DNA of 64,000 nt. It comes from Symsagittifera roscoffensis. Its lineage: Eukaryota; Xenacoelomorpha; Acoela; Convolutidae. A program made the translations under genes and the position numbers. Below the pieces are notes generated by a model, which did no database searches, was not told where the DNA came from, and was given only the letters and a program-made list of their open reading frames with translations. Each line of letters opens with the position of its first letter. Within the stretch, counting starts at the first letter, position 1. Shown here piece after piece: positions 24,430 to 35,620 of this stretch. The stretch spans positions 21,393,480 to 21,457,479 of the forward strand of contig NC_087065.1 in NCBI RefSeq assembly GCF_963678635.1. Direction: 5' to 3'.

Positions 24430-25560
24430 CGTTCCAATTCAGTCAATGAATTGATGATTTGACTATTTTTTTATCTCAAACCATTTTTAAGTTTCTTGCG
24501 AGCGGTGTTTCGGCAAACTTTTTTTTTCCTTACTGGGCTGCTGCTCACCCATCCGGTTTTGAACCCTCTATTTGCGAGGCTTCGGATAAGTTCTCTGTAA
24601 ATTAATTTATTTTCCTCCACTGTTTTTACTGAATATAACAAACCGTCCATATAAAAATTCCTTTTGATGCCTTTTTTTTGGCTCGGGAAACAGTTTAGCT
24701 TGCTCATCTCTGTCTTAAGCAATGTATAGTTGACAAACGTCGGCAAACTGTTCGCTCCGAAAACATGTTCCTTGTACTCGTTAATCCGAATTCTGTGAGT
24801 AGGTTGATCTGTTCAAAAACTCAATAGAAAATTGCATTCCGATTTGGGAACGGCAGCTTCTAGTAACATGGCGTCGAAGTCAGCCGACATTCTAATCTTG
24901 TCTTTGAGGAACCGAAAAACTATTTCTAGGAGGTTTTGTAGTAAATCTGGTCCAGGAATTAGCGTAGCATTGAAGGAAATACCATTGTACTTAGCGGCTG
25001 CGTTACGCACTCATCTCCTCTTTTCTGGATTTTAAGATGAGGTGTCACGTACCACTGTGGCTCATTTCGCGTCTTGAGTAACTCTTCGCTGCTGAGTTCT
25101 CGTATGAACCCTCGCTTTGCAACTGTTTCAATGGTCTCTTGATATCTTTTCTTCAGAGTGACATCCTTTTCAAGTCTTCTCTCCAAAATTTTCAAATGGC
25201 CTATAGATGATGCGAAGCAGTTAGGGGGTCTTTTTTCATAGCTTTTTTGCAATATTTCTTCGGCCGTTTTATTGGTTTTGGATAAGCCAAAAATTGGGCA
25301 GTTCAATGCAGATGACTCCTTATCTTACCATTTTCTCACCTGCTACGTTAGTGGGTCAACTGAGATAGCTAGTTGCGTAGATGCTTTGATCTCGCAAGTC
25401 ACTTTTCTGAATAGTGGTCCATTTTTAGTCTAACCCAACACTTGAGTTAGGACTGCCCAGGGGTCGCGAGGTCCAACTTTCTTGTACTCCAGTGGTCTGA
25501 TGAGACTGAATACGTCGTGCACAAGGATTACATCTATATTACTCATCGATAAAGAAGGCC
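24430..25560 (-). pseudogene. BEL/Pao protease-RT region
   Basis: In minus-strand order: an IDVILVHDVFSLIRPLEYKK stretch (about 25480-25550), CPIFGLSKTNKTAEEILQKS, LERRLEKDVTLKKRYQETIE and LKTRNEPQWYVTPHLKIQK (24959-25306). After a frameshift come AAAKYNGISFNATLIPGPDL and IRMSADFDAML (24813-25010), then FYMDGLLYSVKTVEENKLIY and IRSLANRGFKTGW (24471-24746). These strings fit the RT of Bel/Pao elements (Peptidase_A17/RVT families). Stops and indels break the frame repeatedly. The protease is poorly preserved. Confidence 0.85.
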
Positions 25561-25789
25561 ACATGTGGTTTTAGCTTCTCTTCAATTCTTTACAATCAAT
25601 TTTCTCGGATCCAATTTAGAGGCCAGGAGGAGCATGGACCTGAAAAACTTTGCCAAATGATCTGTTATTATTACCGCTGATCCAAATTGTCACTTGATCT
25701 GAATCCAACCTTTCTGCTCCAGGAATCTCAGTAACACTCATTTTCTAGGAACCGCAATTCTCTGAAATTTTTTCGTCTATGCAGGAAAC

Positions 25790-26260
25790 GTTTAAATCAT
25801 TGTCGCTGAGAGCAATTGCTTCCTGTGAATCTTGTTCATCGAGCTGGAAACAAACCTTTTGACCAGTTGTAACATGCCTTTACTTCGCGTTGAAGATGAC
25901 ATAAGTGATGAAGCCTCAAAACTTGGGTTTGGTTGGTCTTCGTTTTGATTTACTTGGCCCCTCGGAGTTTTAGAATGTAAAAGACGGTAATGATTTTTTT
26001 GAGCATCCATATATGCCACATTGTCGCACCACTTTGCAGTTAATTATCAAACTATTTTTGTTTATGCATGAGAAACATAACTTGTGCAGTTTGATTGACT
26101 CATTTCTTTCTGATATTGTCATCTTCTTGGAATAGGTACAATCCCACAATTTATGAATTCTATCGCTCAAAGAGTATTCTTCGTTTGTTGAATCCTTCTC
26201 ATTGGTGTGCATCACGAACGAAAAATTTGTTGTTTTATGGTTGTCTTCATATCCACCAAA
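25790..26260 (-). pseudogene. BEL/Pao gag zinc-knuckle region
   Basis: The minus strand encodes a Cys/His cluster of the BEL gag type: LHKLCFSCINKN, a CKVVRQCG stretch and a CGIYGCSKK end (25970-26215). It sits between the gag central domain and the protease-RT remnant, as in intact BEL elements. Frameshifts are present. Confidence 0.65.
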
Positions 26261-27057
26261 TTTTTTGAAACTCGATTTTCAGGTTCCGGAAACTGCCTTG
26301 CCAACTCATCTTGTACAAACGCTGCGTTGCTTAGCCAACTGCCGAAATTGTTTAGTCCGACGCTATGCTGATCTCTTTTGGTAATATGGAACAACCATTT
26401 ACTCTTGAGTTTGGGTGGAAGCTTTCTGACTGGACTGTTCAAGTTTGACTCAGAGCTTAAATCTCCAAAACATTGATACTGAGTAAGAACGTTGACACAA
26501 GTCGATATGACTTGCGCGAATTTTATAAATGCCCGCGAGTCGTGCGATTTGATGAATTGTTGGGTGTGGTTTTTCTTCAGCTGTGCATTTACTGTTATGT
26601 GTCGTCTTCCAAAGTTTCTTACAAGTGTCTGCCAGGCTATGAAGTATATTTATTTCCCAAGCGCTAATTCTTGGATTGACGCCTTTGCTTTTTATTTGAC
26701 TTGAGTTTTCAGGTCATTCATCTTGATGCTGTCGTCTACAAGTCCGCTGTCTACTGTAGCTAGGAAAAGACTTGTTAATTCTGGCCATTCTGAAGTATCT
26801 CCGTCGAACTCCGGGAGTTTCAGCTTAGATAGCTTGATGTACAGTTCCTTCCCTATCACAGGCATGTTAACACTTGTCGTGGGCTGAAAATTGGGATTTT
26901 GATTGTAAGAATTTGTCCTCAGTTTAGTTAGGTCTGTTTATAAGGGCTCAAAAACTGGTTTTACAGTAGAAATGTTAGGCTTTAATTCAGTTTGTTTTGG
27001 TGACACTGCTTTGTTTTGTTACCCTCGCTCGAGCTGAGAGCCTTTGGGCACTTAAGT
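26261..27057 (-). pseudogene. BEL/Pao gag central domain
   Basis: On the minus strand near 26800-26840 the sequence reads KLPEFDGDTSEWPE, a typical BEL gag signature, followed by LFLATVDSG and a decayed helical region down to about 26212 (LNNFGSWLSNAAFVQDELAR). It continues the gag N-terminal part at 30235-30575 from the other side of the LINE insertion. Multiple stops are present. Confidence 0.7.
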
Positions 27058-27072
27058 GATTTGCGGAAGATG
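27058..27072. repeat. Target-site duplication, LINE 3' side
   Basis: GATTTGCGGAAGATG is identical to 30220-30234 and lies directly against the (TCG)n end of the LINE. Confidence 0.85.
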
Positions 27073-27149
27073 TCGTCGTCGTCGTCGTAGGGCGTTTTCG
27101 AGCATTACTGCCCATTGCCCGCCATATGTATATCTCTCACAATTGCTTT

Positions 27150-28917
27150 CTACTGCGGCCTGTTCAGTGCAGTATCTTTGGCCAAATCGAACCAGCTTGC
27201 CTCCCAGTTCTTGTGGGTCATTTTTTGGGGTTTCAAGAATGGGCGGAGTTCCTTCTTCACTAACCGTCTCCACGAGTTCTTTACTCCACCGGGGGGTCTC
27301 TTCCAGTTGTCGGCTTTCTCAAATTCCAGGCATGCGTTGGGTATCATGTTGGGTTCCATGCGTAGGGTGTGCCCTAGCCATTTGAGGCGTCTTTGTTGTA
27401 CGGTGGAACTCATGGTGTCTGTCGGAGCACCAAGGTTTCTCATGCATCTGCAGTTGAAGGAGTCGAGGCGTTGAGTATCGGATGCCTTGACTGGCCAGGA
27501 TTCACATCCATACAGGAGCACGCTTTCGACACATGCTTTGTATACTTTCGATTTGATTCTGGTCGGGACTGATCTTTGTTTCCAGAGCTTGTCTAATTGT
27601 TTGAAGCGTCCTGTTGCTTTTCCGAGGCGGATCTGGATTTCGTGTGACACGTCACCATCGAGTTGCAGGTTGCTGCCTAGATAGGTGAAAGTATTCACCC
27701 TATCGATGGGGGCGTCATTGCAGGTCATTTGGTCTCCACGATAAGCAGAGCAGAATTTCGTTTTAGATGTGTTTATTTCAAGACCGCCTTTTGCAGCGGC
27801 GCGAGTGACTAGATCAAGAAGTGTCTGTGCGTCTTTGATATTGTCTTCAAGTAAACAGATATCATCAGCGAAGTCTAGATCTGTAATTACCATATCGTCA
27901 AGGGCGATGCCAAGGGGTTGGTTTTCCGTTGCTTCGAGCAATGCCCAGTCGATTACAAGGTTGAACAAGAATGGTGCAAGTATCGAACCTTGTCTGACCC
28001 CTGAGAAAATGGCAAATGGGTTAGATAGTGAGTTGTAAACCCTGACTGTACTAAACGTTTCTGTGTACATGGCTCTTAGGATTTGGAGGATTTTGGATGG
28101 GAGGCCGTGACTCTCGAGGATGCACCAGATTGTCTCGCGGTTGACGCTGTCAAACGCAGCTTTAAAGTCAATAAATACGAGAACAGTCTGTCTATTGTAT
28201 TCGTGTCTTTGTTCTACTATTTGTCTGATTGCAAATATTTGATCGCGACATCCGCGCTTTTTTTTGAAGCCAGCCTGGTTGTCTCTAGCAACTGTATCAT
28301 AGGCTGGTTCGAGCCTGTTTTTAAGGATCGCCTCTAAGATCTTGAAAGCGATATTCAAGAGTGAGATGCCACGATAGTTTGAGCATTTGGCTTTGTCGTC
28401 TTTTTTGTGGATGGGGACTATGACTGCTGTCTTCCAGTCATTTGGAATCTTCTCCTCTTTCCAAATAAGTGAGATAAGGCGTTGCAAGTGGGGAAGAAGT
28501 TCATGTTGGCCATGAATAAAAAGTTCCGGGGGGATATTATCATTTCCTGCTGCTTTGTTTGTCTTCAATTTTCTTATTGCGAGCGAGATTTCGTCCAAAC
28601 TGGGTGTATCAGTGTTGATTTGTGAGAGGGCTTGGCTGCGAATTTGAGGGGTCGCTAGATTTTTTGTTGGCCGGTTTAGTAGTTGTTCGAAATGGTTGGC
28701 CCATTGTTTAATTTTGTCATTTGTATCAGTGATAAGTTTTCCATTCTTGTCTTTCACTGTATCGATGTTTGGGGCTTTTGTTCCGGTTAGTTTCCTTACA
28801 GCATTGTGTACTCTTCTCGAGTTTCCGTTTGCATCTGCCGCAATGAGATCATCAGCGATGGTCTCGTAGAAGTTCTTTTTATCTACCCTGACCGACCGTT
28901 TGATGTCCCTGGAAATG
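27150..28917 (-). pseudogene. LINE reverse transcriptase (3' part of EN-RT frame)
   Basis: A 535-codon open stretch (28757 to 27150) covers the RT fingers-palm-thumb. Visible are IPIHKKDDKAKCSNYRGISL, VFIDFKAAFDSVNRE, GVRQGSILAPFLFNLVID and the catalytic FADD motif (about 27860-27872), then a C-terminal region with RRLKWLGHTLRMEP and WKRPPGGVKNSWRR. Coding sequence continues upstream of 28757 to the frameshift at 28918. The TAG at 27150 follows ALNRPQ, where relatives usually have Trp, and open coding appears to continue about 20 codons beyond it, so this is probably a TGG-to-TAG nonsense change. Confidence 0.85.
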
Positions 28918-28925
28918 TTTTTTTT

Positions 28926-30087
28926 TGGATTTTGCTGTCCTGGCCCTGGTTCGTTTTTCCACCAGTTGTAGGGTCGTTGGCGAGATCCAAGGGTTCCGGA
29001 TTGACTTCTTTTTGGGAATGTTATTTTCCGTTGATTTTGTCAGCGCGTCTTTGATGCCCGTCCAGTAGCCATTGACGTCGCTTTCGTTTTGCAGGCTACC
29101 CAATGTGCGGTTTAGATCCTTGCGAAAGGCGTCGGAGACTTTTGGGTTTCTAAGTGTGTTGACATCATGTCGGAAAGATTTGGGGGCTTTTGTGTATACC
29201 TTCAATTTGACCTTCAGCTTGGCTTTGAGCATCTTGTGGTCAGACTGAATTAGGCAGTTTTTTTGGCCCACCGTGCGGACATCATCTATGCCAGATCTCC
29301 ATCGTCTGGATATCAGGATGAAGTCAATCTGGTTTTGCGTTCTTCCATCGTTGGATATCCATGTTGGGAGTTTGTGCACCGATTTTTAAAACGTGGTGTT
29401 CGATAAGACGAGGTTGTTGTTCATTGCGTAGCTGATGAGTCGATCACCATTGCTGTTGCGATCGCCAATGGTGAATTTTCCAATGTTGGCTGCTTCGGAG
29501 TTGCATCTACTTCCAATTTTTGCTTTGAAGTCGCCTGCAACGATCATCAGATCCTTTTTTGGGACCAAGCCCGTCAGCTTGGAGAGGTCATCATAGAACT
29601 CATCTTTGATTTCGTTTGCTTTGTCTTCAGTTGGGGCATAACTACAGATAATTGAGAGGGGGGCTGGTTTGGCATGGATGCGGATGTAGCATAGGCGTGG
29701 TCCCATTGGTCTCCACTCCATAATGTGGTTGGCTAGTTTTGTTTCAACGGCTATACCAACACCATGGAGCCCCTGCTTGTCATCGTATCCGGAGCAATAA
29801 AATTTATAGGAGGGAGTGTCTGCAACATCGTTGATGTTGATGGAGGGGGATCCTTGGAATCGGGTTTCTTGGATGCAGGCCACTTGAATATTCAGTGATT
29901 TTAGCGTTGAAGCCATTAGTGCGAGGCTTTCCGGTGGAAGGAGTGTGCGTGTGTTCCAAGTAGCTAGATTGATTTGAGATTTGGAATGATTGACCGACTT
30001 GGCTTTGCTCCCCAATGCGGCTGAGTTGGGGGCCCCAGGTACCGCGGGAACCGTAGCTGACAGTGAATTGTTTGATCGAGTTTTCAT
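28926..30087 (-). pseudogene. LINE apurinic-type endonuclease (5' part of EN-RT frame)
   Basis: Likely starts at ATG 30087; frame upstream of it is read-through from flanking DNA. Endonuclease/exonuclease/phosphatase-fold motifs are visible: INLATWNTRTLLPP, ACIQETRF, ICSYAPTED and VAGDFKAKIGSR, then after an in-frame TAA at about 29386 the frame resumes with GRTQNQIDFILISRRW and IQSDHKMLKAKL. The frame is lost again at a nine-T run (28918-28926), where it must shift to reach the RT part. At least one stop and one frameshift make this copy dead. Confidence 0.8.
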
Positions 30088-30219
30088 ATGGGTACATGGC
30101 TGAATACATCCGAGGGTTCGCCACTCCCTGGGATGCCAGAGCTCCGTTAGCCCCACACTGCTGGGAGCAGTGCAGGTACACCCCTGCACCACGATGAGGA
30201 GGAGATGGGTTCTACAGGG

Positions 30220-30234
30220 GATTTGCGGAAGATG
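30220..30234. repeat. Target-site duplication, LINE 5' side
   Basis: GATTTGCGGAAGATG matches 27058-27072 exactly. Confidence 0.85.
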
Positions 30235-30575
30235 CTGTCTTGCTGATTGATGGGGTGCATCAATTTCAACCCAGGAACTCACTTGACTGAGTTTATCTTC
30301 CTCTTGCCATTATTACGACCCAATTTAGTTAATGCTTGACCAACTTATTTTGCTGGAATCCTCGTGCATTTCGAGGTCCAATCTTTTCATCTCCATTTCG
30401 AGTTCTGCCGTTTGAGCATTTCTTCAAGCTCTAATTTTTCCCTTATCTTGAGTTGTTCAGCTTCAATCCTAAGTTATTTAGCTCCAAGTTCGCGTTTTTT
30501 TCTATCAGCGGCAATTTTTTGCTCTCTATTTCGATTTCATCTTTTAACAATTTCTTCTTTTTTGTGCATTTTAGG
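30235..30575 (-). pseudogene. BEL/Pao gag N-terminal coiled coil
   Basis: Minus-strand frames read charged heptad-like helix: KIAADRKKRELGAK, LRIEAEQLKIREKLELEEML, then in other frames EMKRLDLEMHEDSS and VSSWVEIDAPHQSARQHLP. Several stops and at least two frameshifts separate the pieces. Charged coiled coils upstream of the KLPEFDGD domain are usual in BEL gag. The strand right before it is extremely G-rich (30573-30612). Confidence 0.65.
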
Positions 30576-30612
30576 GGGGTAGGGGGGTAAGGGGGGGGGG
30601 TAGGGGGGCACG
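30573..30612. repeat. G-run cluster
   Basis: Plus strand carries at least five separate runs of six or more G within 40 bases (TAGGGGGGGTAGGGGGGTAA and beyond), a strong G-quadruplex candidate directly upstream of the BEL gag remnant. Confidence 0.7.
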
Positions 30613-30644
30613 GGTACGGTATTTTTCATGTATTTTTACGGTAA

Positions 30645-31005
30645 ATGTTTGTGAGGGGAGGTGGTGATAAGTTAAGAAAGGATTAGTAAGTTGTGACAAT
30701 GGTAGGAGTTAATGTGAAAAATTAAGGGGGAGGGGGAGACAAGTAGACAAAAACAAGACGAAAATAATAAAACTTTTGCTGTAGCCAAAAGTAAAACACA
30801 ATTTAGCGATTGCAAATGTTAGTTAGGGGAAGTTGTGGTAAGTGGTGGTAAGTGAAGAAATGGTAAGTAAGTAATAACAATGGTGAGAGTTAGCGTGAAG
30901 TATTTAGTAGGAGGGGGAGACAAGTAGAAAAAAGACGAGTCGAAAACAGTTTTTTTTTTTACTGTAGACAAATGTAAAAAACAATTCAGCGGTTGCAACG
31001 TTCAA
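30645..31005. repeat. Diverged tandem duplication, period about 181 bp
   Basis: Two units share AGGGGGAGACAAGTAGA at 30731 and 30912, a GTGGTGATAAG or GTGGTGGTAAG start, AACAATGG or GACAATGG, and the end motif CAATTTAGCGATTGCAA or CAATTCAGCGGTTGCAA. It lies upstream of the BEL gag and may be its 5' leader. Confidence 0.6.
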
Positions 31006-31041
31006 ATTTTTGATTTCAAGGGTTTGGAAAATCCAGGTTTT

Positions 31042-31195
31042 TCGCATAAAAATCTATTATAATCCATTATAAGCTATTATAATCCATTTTAATCCATTAT
31101 AATCGATTATAGTGGAATTATATTGATTTCTACTTTTTTGTTATATAATCGGATATAAATCCATTATGATTGATTTTTTAAAGATTTTTATGGAG
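31042..31195. repeat. AT-rich short-period and inverted repeat
   Basis: ATTATAATCCATTATAA-type units of 10-12 bp repeat several times. The block begins GCATAAAAATCT and ends AGATTTTTATGG, its approximate inverse complement, suggesting a small MITE or hairpin. Confidence 0.4.
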
Positions 31196-32599
31196 AGAGA
31201 CCATGAAAAGCCAGTATAAGCAATTATTATGCATGGAAGCTCATTGTAGAAAAGACTGCATAGAAAAATAGCGGTACCTCAGAAAAAACTGCAGGGTTCC
31301 GACTCATCTAGAAGATAATTTGCAAAATAAAAGTTAAAAAGACTAGACTAAGTTGAACGTAAGTCTAACCCGTATGATTGCGCTCGATAAACTACTTGTT
31401 TCGAAAATCGTTATAACCATTGAGCGAGATATTTCAATCGAATAGGCTCAAGATACTAAGCTCATAAAAGCGATAGTGCATAAAAACATGTAACAAATGC
31501 CCATCAGTGAAGGTTTGACAGATTGCGTCGTCTAAAAGGTAATAAAGGGTCTATCAGGAAAGCCGGTTTGATTTTCAAGTCTCGTGTTGAGTCATGCCTG
31601 TATCAATTGCCCGTACATACACCAATTGGAAAGCGCTGTAGATTCAGCACAGTTGTTAGCGAGGCGGCAGGAATATACCTGTTTTAAACATGACTTTACA
31701 AGCTTGCAGATATACCAGTGTTTCCTCAAAAAGCTTCGAAACGAACCCTTAATAACAAACCAATCAAATTTGCGCTCTAGATGAGATCTTTTCTGTTGGA
31801 AAGGGAGAGAAAGAGGAGCCAATAGAGAATACTGGTAAAAAATGCTGGTCAAAATTGGATGACGTGAAATTCTCTGTCAAGCTTGTAGACATTTACTGCA
31901 ATCAAAAACAACTTGATTGGGACTCAAAGTCGTGTAATATCAAACTACACCCTTAAGAACAAACTGGGGATGGGGGGCTACTTACAAACAGAGTTAGCTG
32001 ACAGCAAAAAAAAAACAGTTCAAACTTTTTTTGGAATTGATACAAATTCTGGCGAACTTTCTTCTCAACTTACACGAACACTTACACCTATTTATAAATT
32101 AAAAAAATTCAAAAGGACAGAGATAACTTCTGCGAAAATTGAGAAAATCCAAAAAAAATGTTTTAAAATAGAGGGATGATTTTAACTAGGTATGTATTAT
32201 AGTCTAAGTAAAACTAAACTGAAGATAAAACAAAACAGAAATGTTTTGAATTAAAATGTCAGTTTTAAAGCTATTACGAACAACGAATGATTGACCGATG
32301 GTCGAGTCATAGTCTTTTTCCTTGGTATCTAATCAATACCGAAGGTCAAAAGAGTAGAATATTGAAATGAATCACAACAACGGGAAAAAAGTTAAAATCT
32401 GCAATTATTTTAATACAAACTTGAAATACACCCATTTCCCTCTTCAGCCTAGGATGAACAAACATTACACAGCTTGTCGGTGTTCTCAAATGTCAGTGTT
32501 CTCTTTCTAGCTGGTTAGTGTTCTCAAGGGATTAGAAGAGATGTTTTCGTAGGGAGTATTGCTCGTTGTGGATCGAAATGTAATCGGCTGTACAGTCCC
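31196..32599. other. Gene-free DNA
   Basis: Short frames (for example 31913-32179 plus, Lys/Thr-rich) have no splice signals or recognisable domains. Confidence 0.35.
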
Positions 32600-33631
32600 C
32601 AAAGTTTCTGTTGGAAATTGACCAAGTTAGCGTTGTCTCGGCTACTAGCGTTGGTTTTGGGCTCAAGTGTACAAAATGGGTCAAGAATTCCGAAGGTGAC
32701 CAATATGGGAAGCAGGCTGGGGATGTTCGTTTGTAGTGCTGCCCCGAAATCTACTTCTCCGCAAAATTTAGGGGGTTCCCGCGGTTCTTCTTGTTCTCGA
32801 GGGCCTTGCTTAGATCAACATCGGTCACGGGTGCTCCGGTGAGCTGTCGATATGGATTGGGTCGGAATCTGTTCCTCTAGTGTTTGATGGTAGAGGTATA
32901 ATTGAGTGTGGATTAGAGAACGTCGGTCAATTGGATGAGCAGTGTCGGGCTGAGTGATTGTATCCCCCTCTGTAATGCTGAAATCAAAAATACTACCTGT
33001 GATTATGACTTGATTGTGGCCGATGGCAGCATTGTTTTTCAAAACATTGTCCAAACAATTGCCAATTAACCCATCCCAAAAACTGAGGTTTAGTAAGGAG
33101 GAAAACCGTAAAGTGTTCCGAGGTGACTCTGGAATTAACACTGTTTCCGCCCGGAACCGAGTCATGCCAGAGGTTGTGGCCAGTATGCTCGAGCATGGAG
33201 TCACGTGTAAAGGTGTAGTCCCTGAAGACTTCTTCGGTGAGACAGTTTCCTCTTTCCAGCTAAAGTTGTCGAAATGTTTTTGTTTTGCCCATTGGCTGCC
33301 GATTCTTTAATTTTTGAAGAACTGAGCGATTTTTCTCTTTGCTCGAACGTAACTGTATAATGGGAAAAGTCACGAATGGTTCTTTGACGAGAAGGTTACC
33401 CATTTTTCCGTTTAGAGGTTTTTCTGTTAACTTATTTTCGGAGGTGAACTTCTTTGATGACTTGCGACGTGATTGGATTCTTGAGTGGGGGGGGGGGGGG
33501 GGGGGTGTCACGGTTGTCGGCATTGATCGAGACAAAAGGAGGACATAATCCCCTAATTGAAATGTAGGTTTCATGTCCGCGTCTACATATCCGTCCTCCC
33601 AGTTTTTGGTTCTCTGGTCAAATAAAATCAA
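32600..33631 (-). pseudogene. Unidentified decayed coding block
   Basis: This block is GC-richer than its flanks and carries long minus-strand open stretches: 33631-33260, starting MILFDQRTKNWEDGYVDADM with a FQLGDYVLLLSRS stretch, and 33204-32815, with FSSLLNLSFWDGLIGNCLDN. Open, protein-like reading continues in a third stretch down to about 32610 (ILVTFGILDPFCTLEPK). Pieces lie in different frames, and a run of about 19 C residues (G on plus, 33487-33505) interrupts the first. It looks like a decayed mobile-element gene; I do not recognise the family. Confidence 0.35.
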
Positions 33632-34379
33632 TTGTCATTTAATTAAGCGATTATCAAAAGCAATCACATATTTTATATAGTTTTAGCCGTTCAAATAAGT
33701 GATTCTCAAAAAGGGTGCACTCGATAGGGAGTTGTTTTGTTACTCTCAGGTTCCATATAATTTTTTTGATCGAAGAATTCAATGTTGGTTTTGGTAATTC
33801 GTACTAAATAACCAATAATTTAGATGTGAAAGTGTGGACAAATCTTTCTAGCAGTCCATTGGATCTATGAGCTCACACTTCAAAATAAATAAGCTCACTT
33901 TTGAACTTTTCACAGATTGACTTAAAATCGAAAAATCGAAAGTATGACCATTCTCGAATCTCAATGGGTCATGCGTTTTATCAAGACCCAATAAAAAGCA
34001 CGACCTAGTAAAAAGCATAAGCCCTTGAAAATGGCAGGAATCGTTTAAATTTGAGACAGCTGAACGTGAAGTCGTGTTGTTAACCTTTTAACCTTAATGT
34101 GAAGTTAACCTTAACCTGAAGTCGTGTTGCTAAAAAGAGGGTGAATAGATCCCTTACCCGCATCCAATTTTTAGGCTAAAGTAATTAATTATAACGATTA
34201 TTACGATTATATTTATAATTATTATTACGATGAAGATGTTTTGGCAAATTCAATTCAATTTAATTAGATTTTAAAGTTTACTAATCGCTTATAATCGTGA
34301 CATTTTCAAAATTTCACCACGAAATGAAAAGTTGATAGAGATCAATTCATATTAGATCGAAGACTCACGTCGTAATTGG
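33632..34379. other. Gene-free AT-rich DNA
   Basis: Contains short AT-rich simple-sequence stretches (34170-34240) and nothing gene-like. Confidence 0.4.
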
Positions 34380-34690
34380 AAAACAAGACTGCTCGTAAAT
34401 CAGGGCAAAGCCTTGAATGTTCCGACTGTCCCTTAATTCATATCGAATAGTTTATAAGAAAAGAGAATATTGAGAACGTATACATTTTGGACAATGTCAA
34501 AGGGTAAAATTTTGAATCATACGAAATTAATAGGACCAATTAGCTAGCCTCAATTCAATTTGGAACGAATTTGTTGTGCGGGTTAAATCGCCACGTATAA
34601 ATAATTCGCGTTACTCTCTCAGCATTATGAATCAACTCTTTAAAGCGCGCATAATTTAGTCCAGAACATGGAAAATTTGGCAATTTTGAA
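34380..34690. repeat. Interspersed repeat family 5, copy 2
   Basis: Matches 13125-13440 in order (AACAAGACTGCTCGTAAATC, TTCCGACTGTCCC, TTGGAACGAAT, GTGCGGGTTAAATCGCCA). The tail GAAAACCCCGAGAACTTTAC resembles ACACCCCGAGAATATAC near 36601. Confidence 0.5.
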
Positions 34691-35218
34691 AACCCCGAGA
34701 ACTTTACAAAAAGTAATTGTAGGTGAAATATTTTTTTTACATTTGAACTCAGCCAAACAAAATCTTCAATGAGGAAGAAAAATTTTTCTTTTTAAAAATT
34801 GATATTTCGATCGGTGAAAATTGACTGAATAAAAAAAACTACATCAAGCATAAATATTCCGTTTTCTTCGAAATTCGGAACAATAACTCAACTTGAAAAA
34901 TCATCAAACTCCAACGTTTAGTTCAGAAATTGGTGATCAAACAAAATGAAAATATGCATCAACAAAATTTAATCGGGAATAACTTAATCATAATAAAAAG
35001 GTAGATTGTTTGATTTAGATTGAAAATTAGTTTTTGCAAAATTCCGCTCAAATTAACGTCTTTAAAAAGCGTGAATTGAAAAATAAATTTCAAACCAAAA
35101 CCGAATTTGTAGAATTTATTCCGTTTCAGTGAGGCGCTCTTTTTGTCTTGTCAAGCAAATGAGGCTGGCTGGATCAAACGCTGCTCCAAATCGGGTTTTG
35201 TGGCTGCCTTTTTAATCG

Positions 35219-35426
35219 GGACCAAGTTAACATCTTCCCCCCCCCCCTTCCCAAGCCGTTTGAGGGGGAAGGTATTAACTTGGTTTTAAGTTGTGATTTT
35301 TCAGTCAATCAGAATCGAGCATTTTACTTGCAGCGCATAGCATATTTAAATTAAATTAAGGGTTGCGGTGGAGGATCTCAACTTGTTCTATTTGGGGGGG
35401 GGGGGGGAAGGATGTTAACTTGATCC
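35219..35426. mobile_element. MITE family 2, copy 2
   Basis: 208 bp, the same length as copy 1 at 19923-20130, with the same plan: GGACCAAGTTAACATCTTCC at the left, a C run, an immediate inverted copy (GGGGGAAGGTATTAACTTGG), a short body containing CAATCAGAATCGAGCA (copy 1 has CAATCAGAATGCAGCA), then a G run and GGATGTTAACTTGATCC at the right. Terminal sequences differ from copy 1 but follow the same pattern. Confidence 0.6.
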
Positions 35427-35620
35427 TTTAATTGTTCTATCAATTTTCACTGAGCGTTCTAACAAAATATTTTTTTGCGAAAGTAAAATACAACTTTATC
35501 CCACTGTTTTCAACTCAGCTGGGACGTAGTGTTGGCTCTAAACTACATCCCTTCTCGGGTACCTAGTAACGAATATTGGATCAACCGTACAATATCCGAC
35601 CCCCCCTCTACGTCGTGAGG

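Larger units (their letters stand above)
27073..30219 (-). mobile_element. RTE-like non-LTR retrotransposon inserted in BEL gag
   Basis: A 3147-bp insertion on the minus strand with apurinic endonuclease and reverse transcriptase coding. Its 3' end is a short (CGA)n microsatellite (plus strand TCGTCGTCGTCG from 27073), and a 15-bp target duplication flanks it. The host sequence on both sides is BEL gag: codons for RQHLPQI run into the right side, and gag resumes on the left. The microsatellite tail, single EN-RT frame and Trp-rich C-terminal region fit the RTE superfamily. The exact clade is inferred from recall of such proteins, not computed. Confidence 0.85.

Noticed and set aside
31913-32179. 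88-codon plus-strand frame
   Set aside because: Lys/Thr-rich, low information, with no homologue recognised and no splice context.
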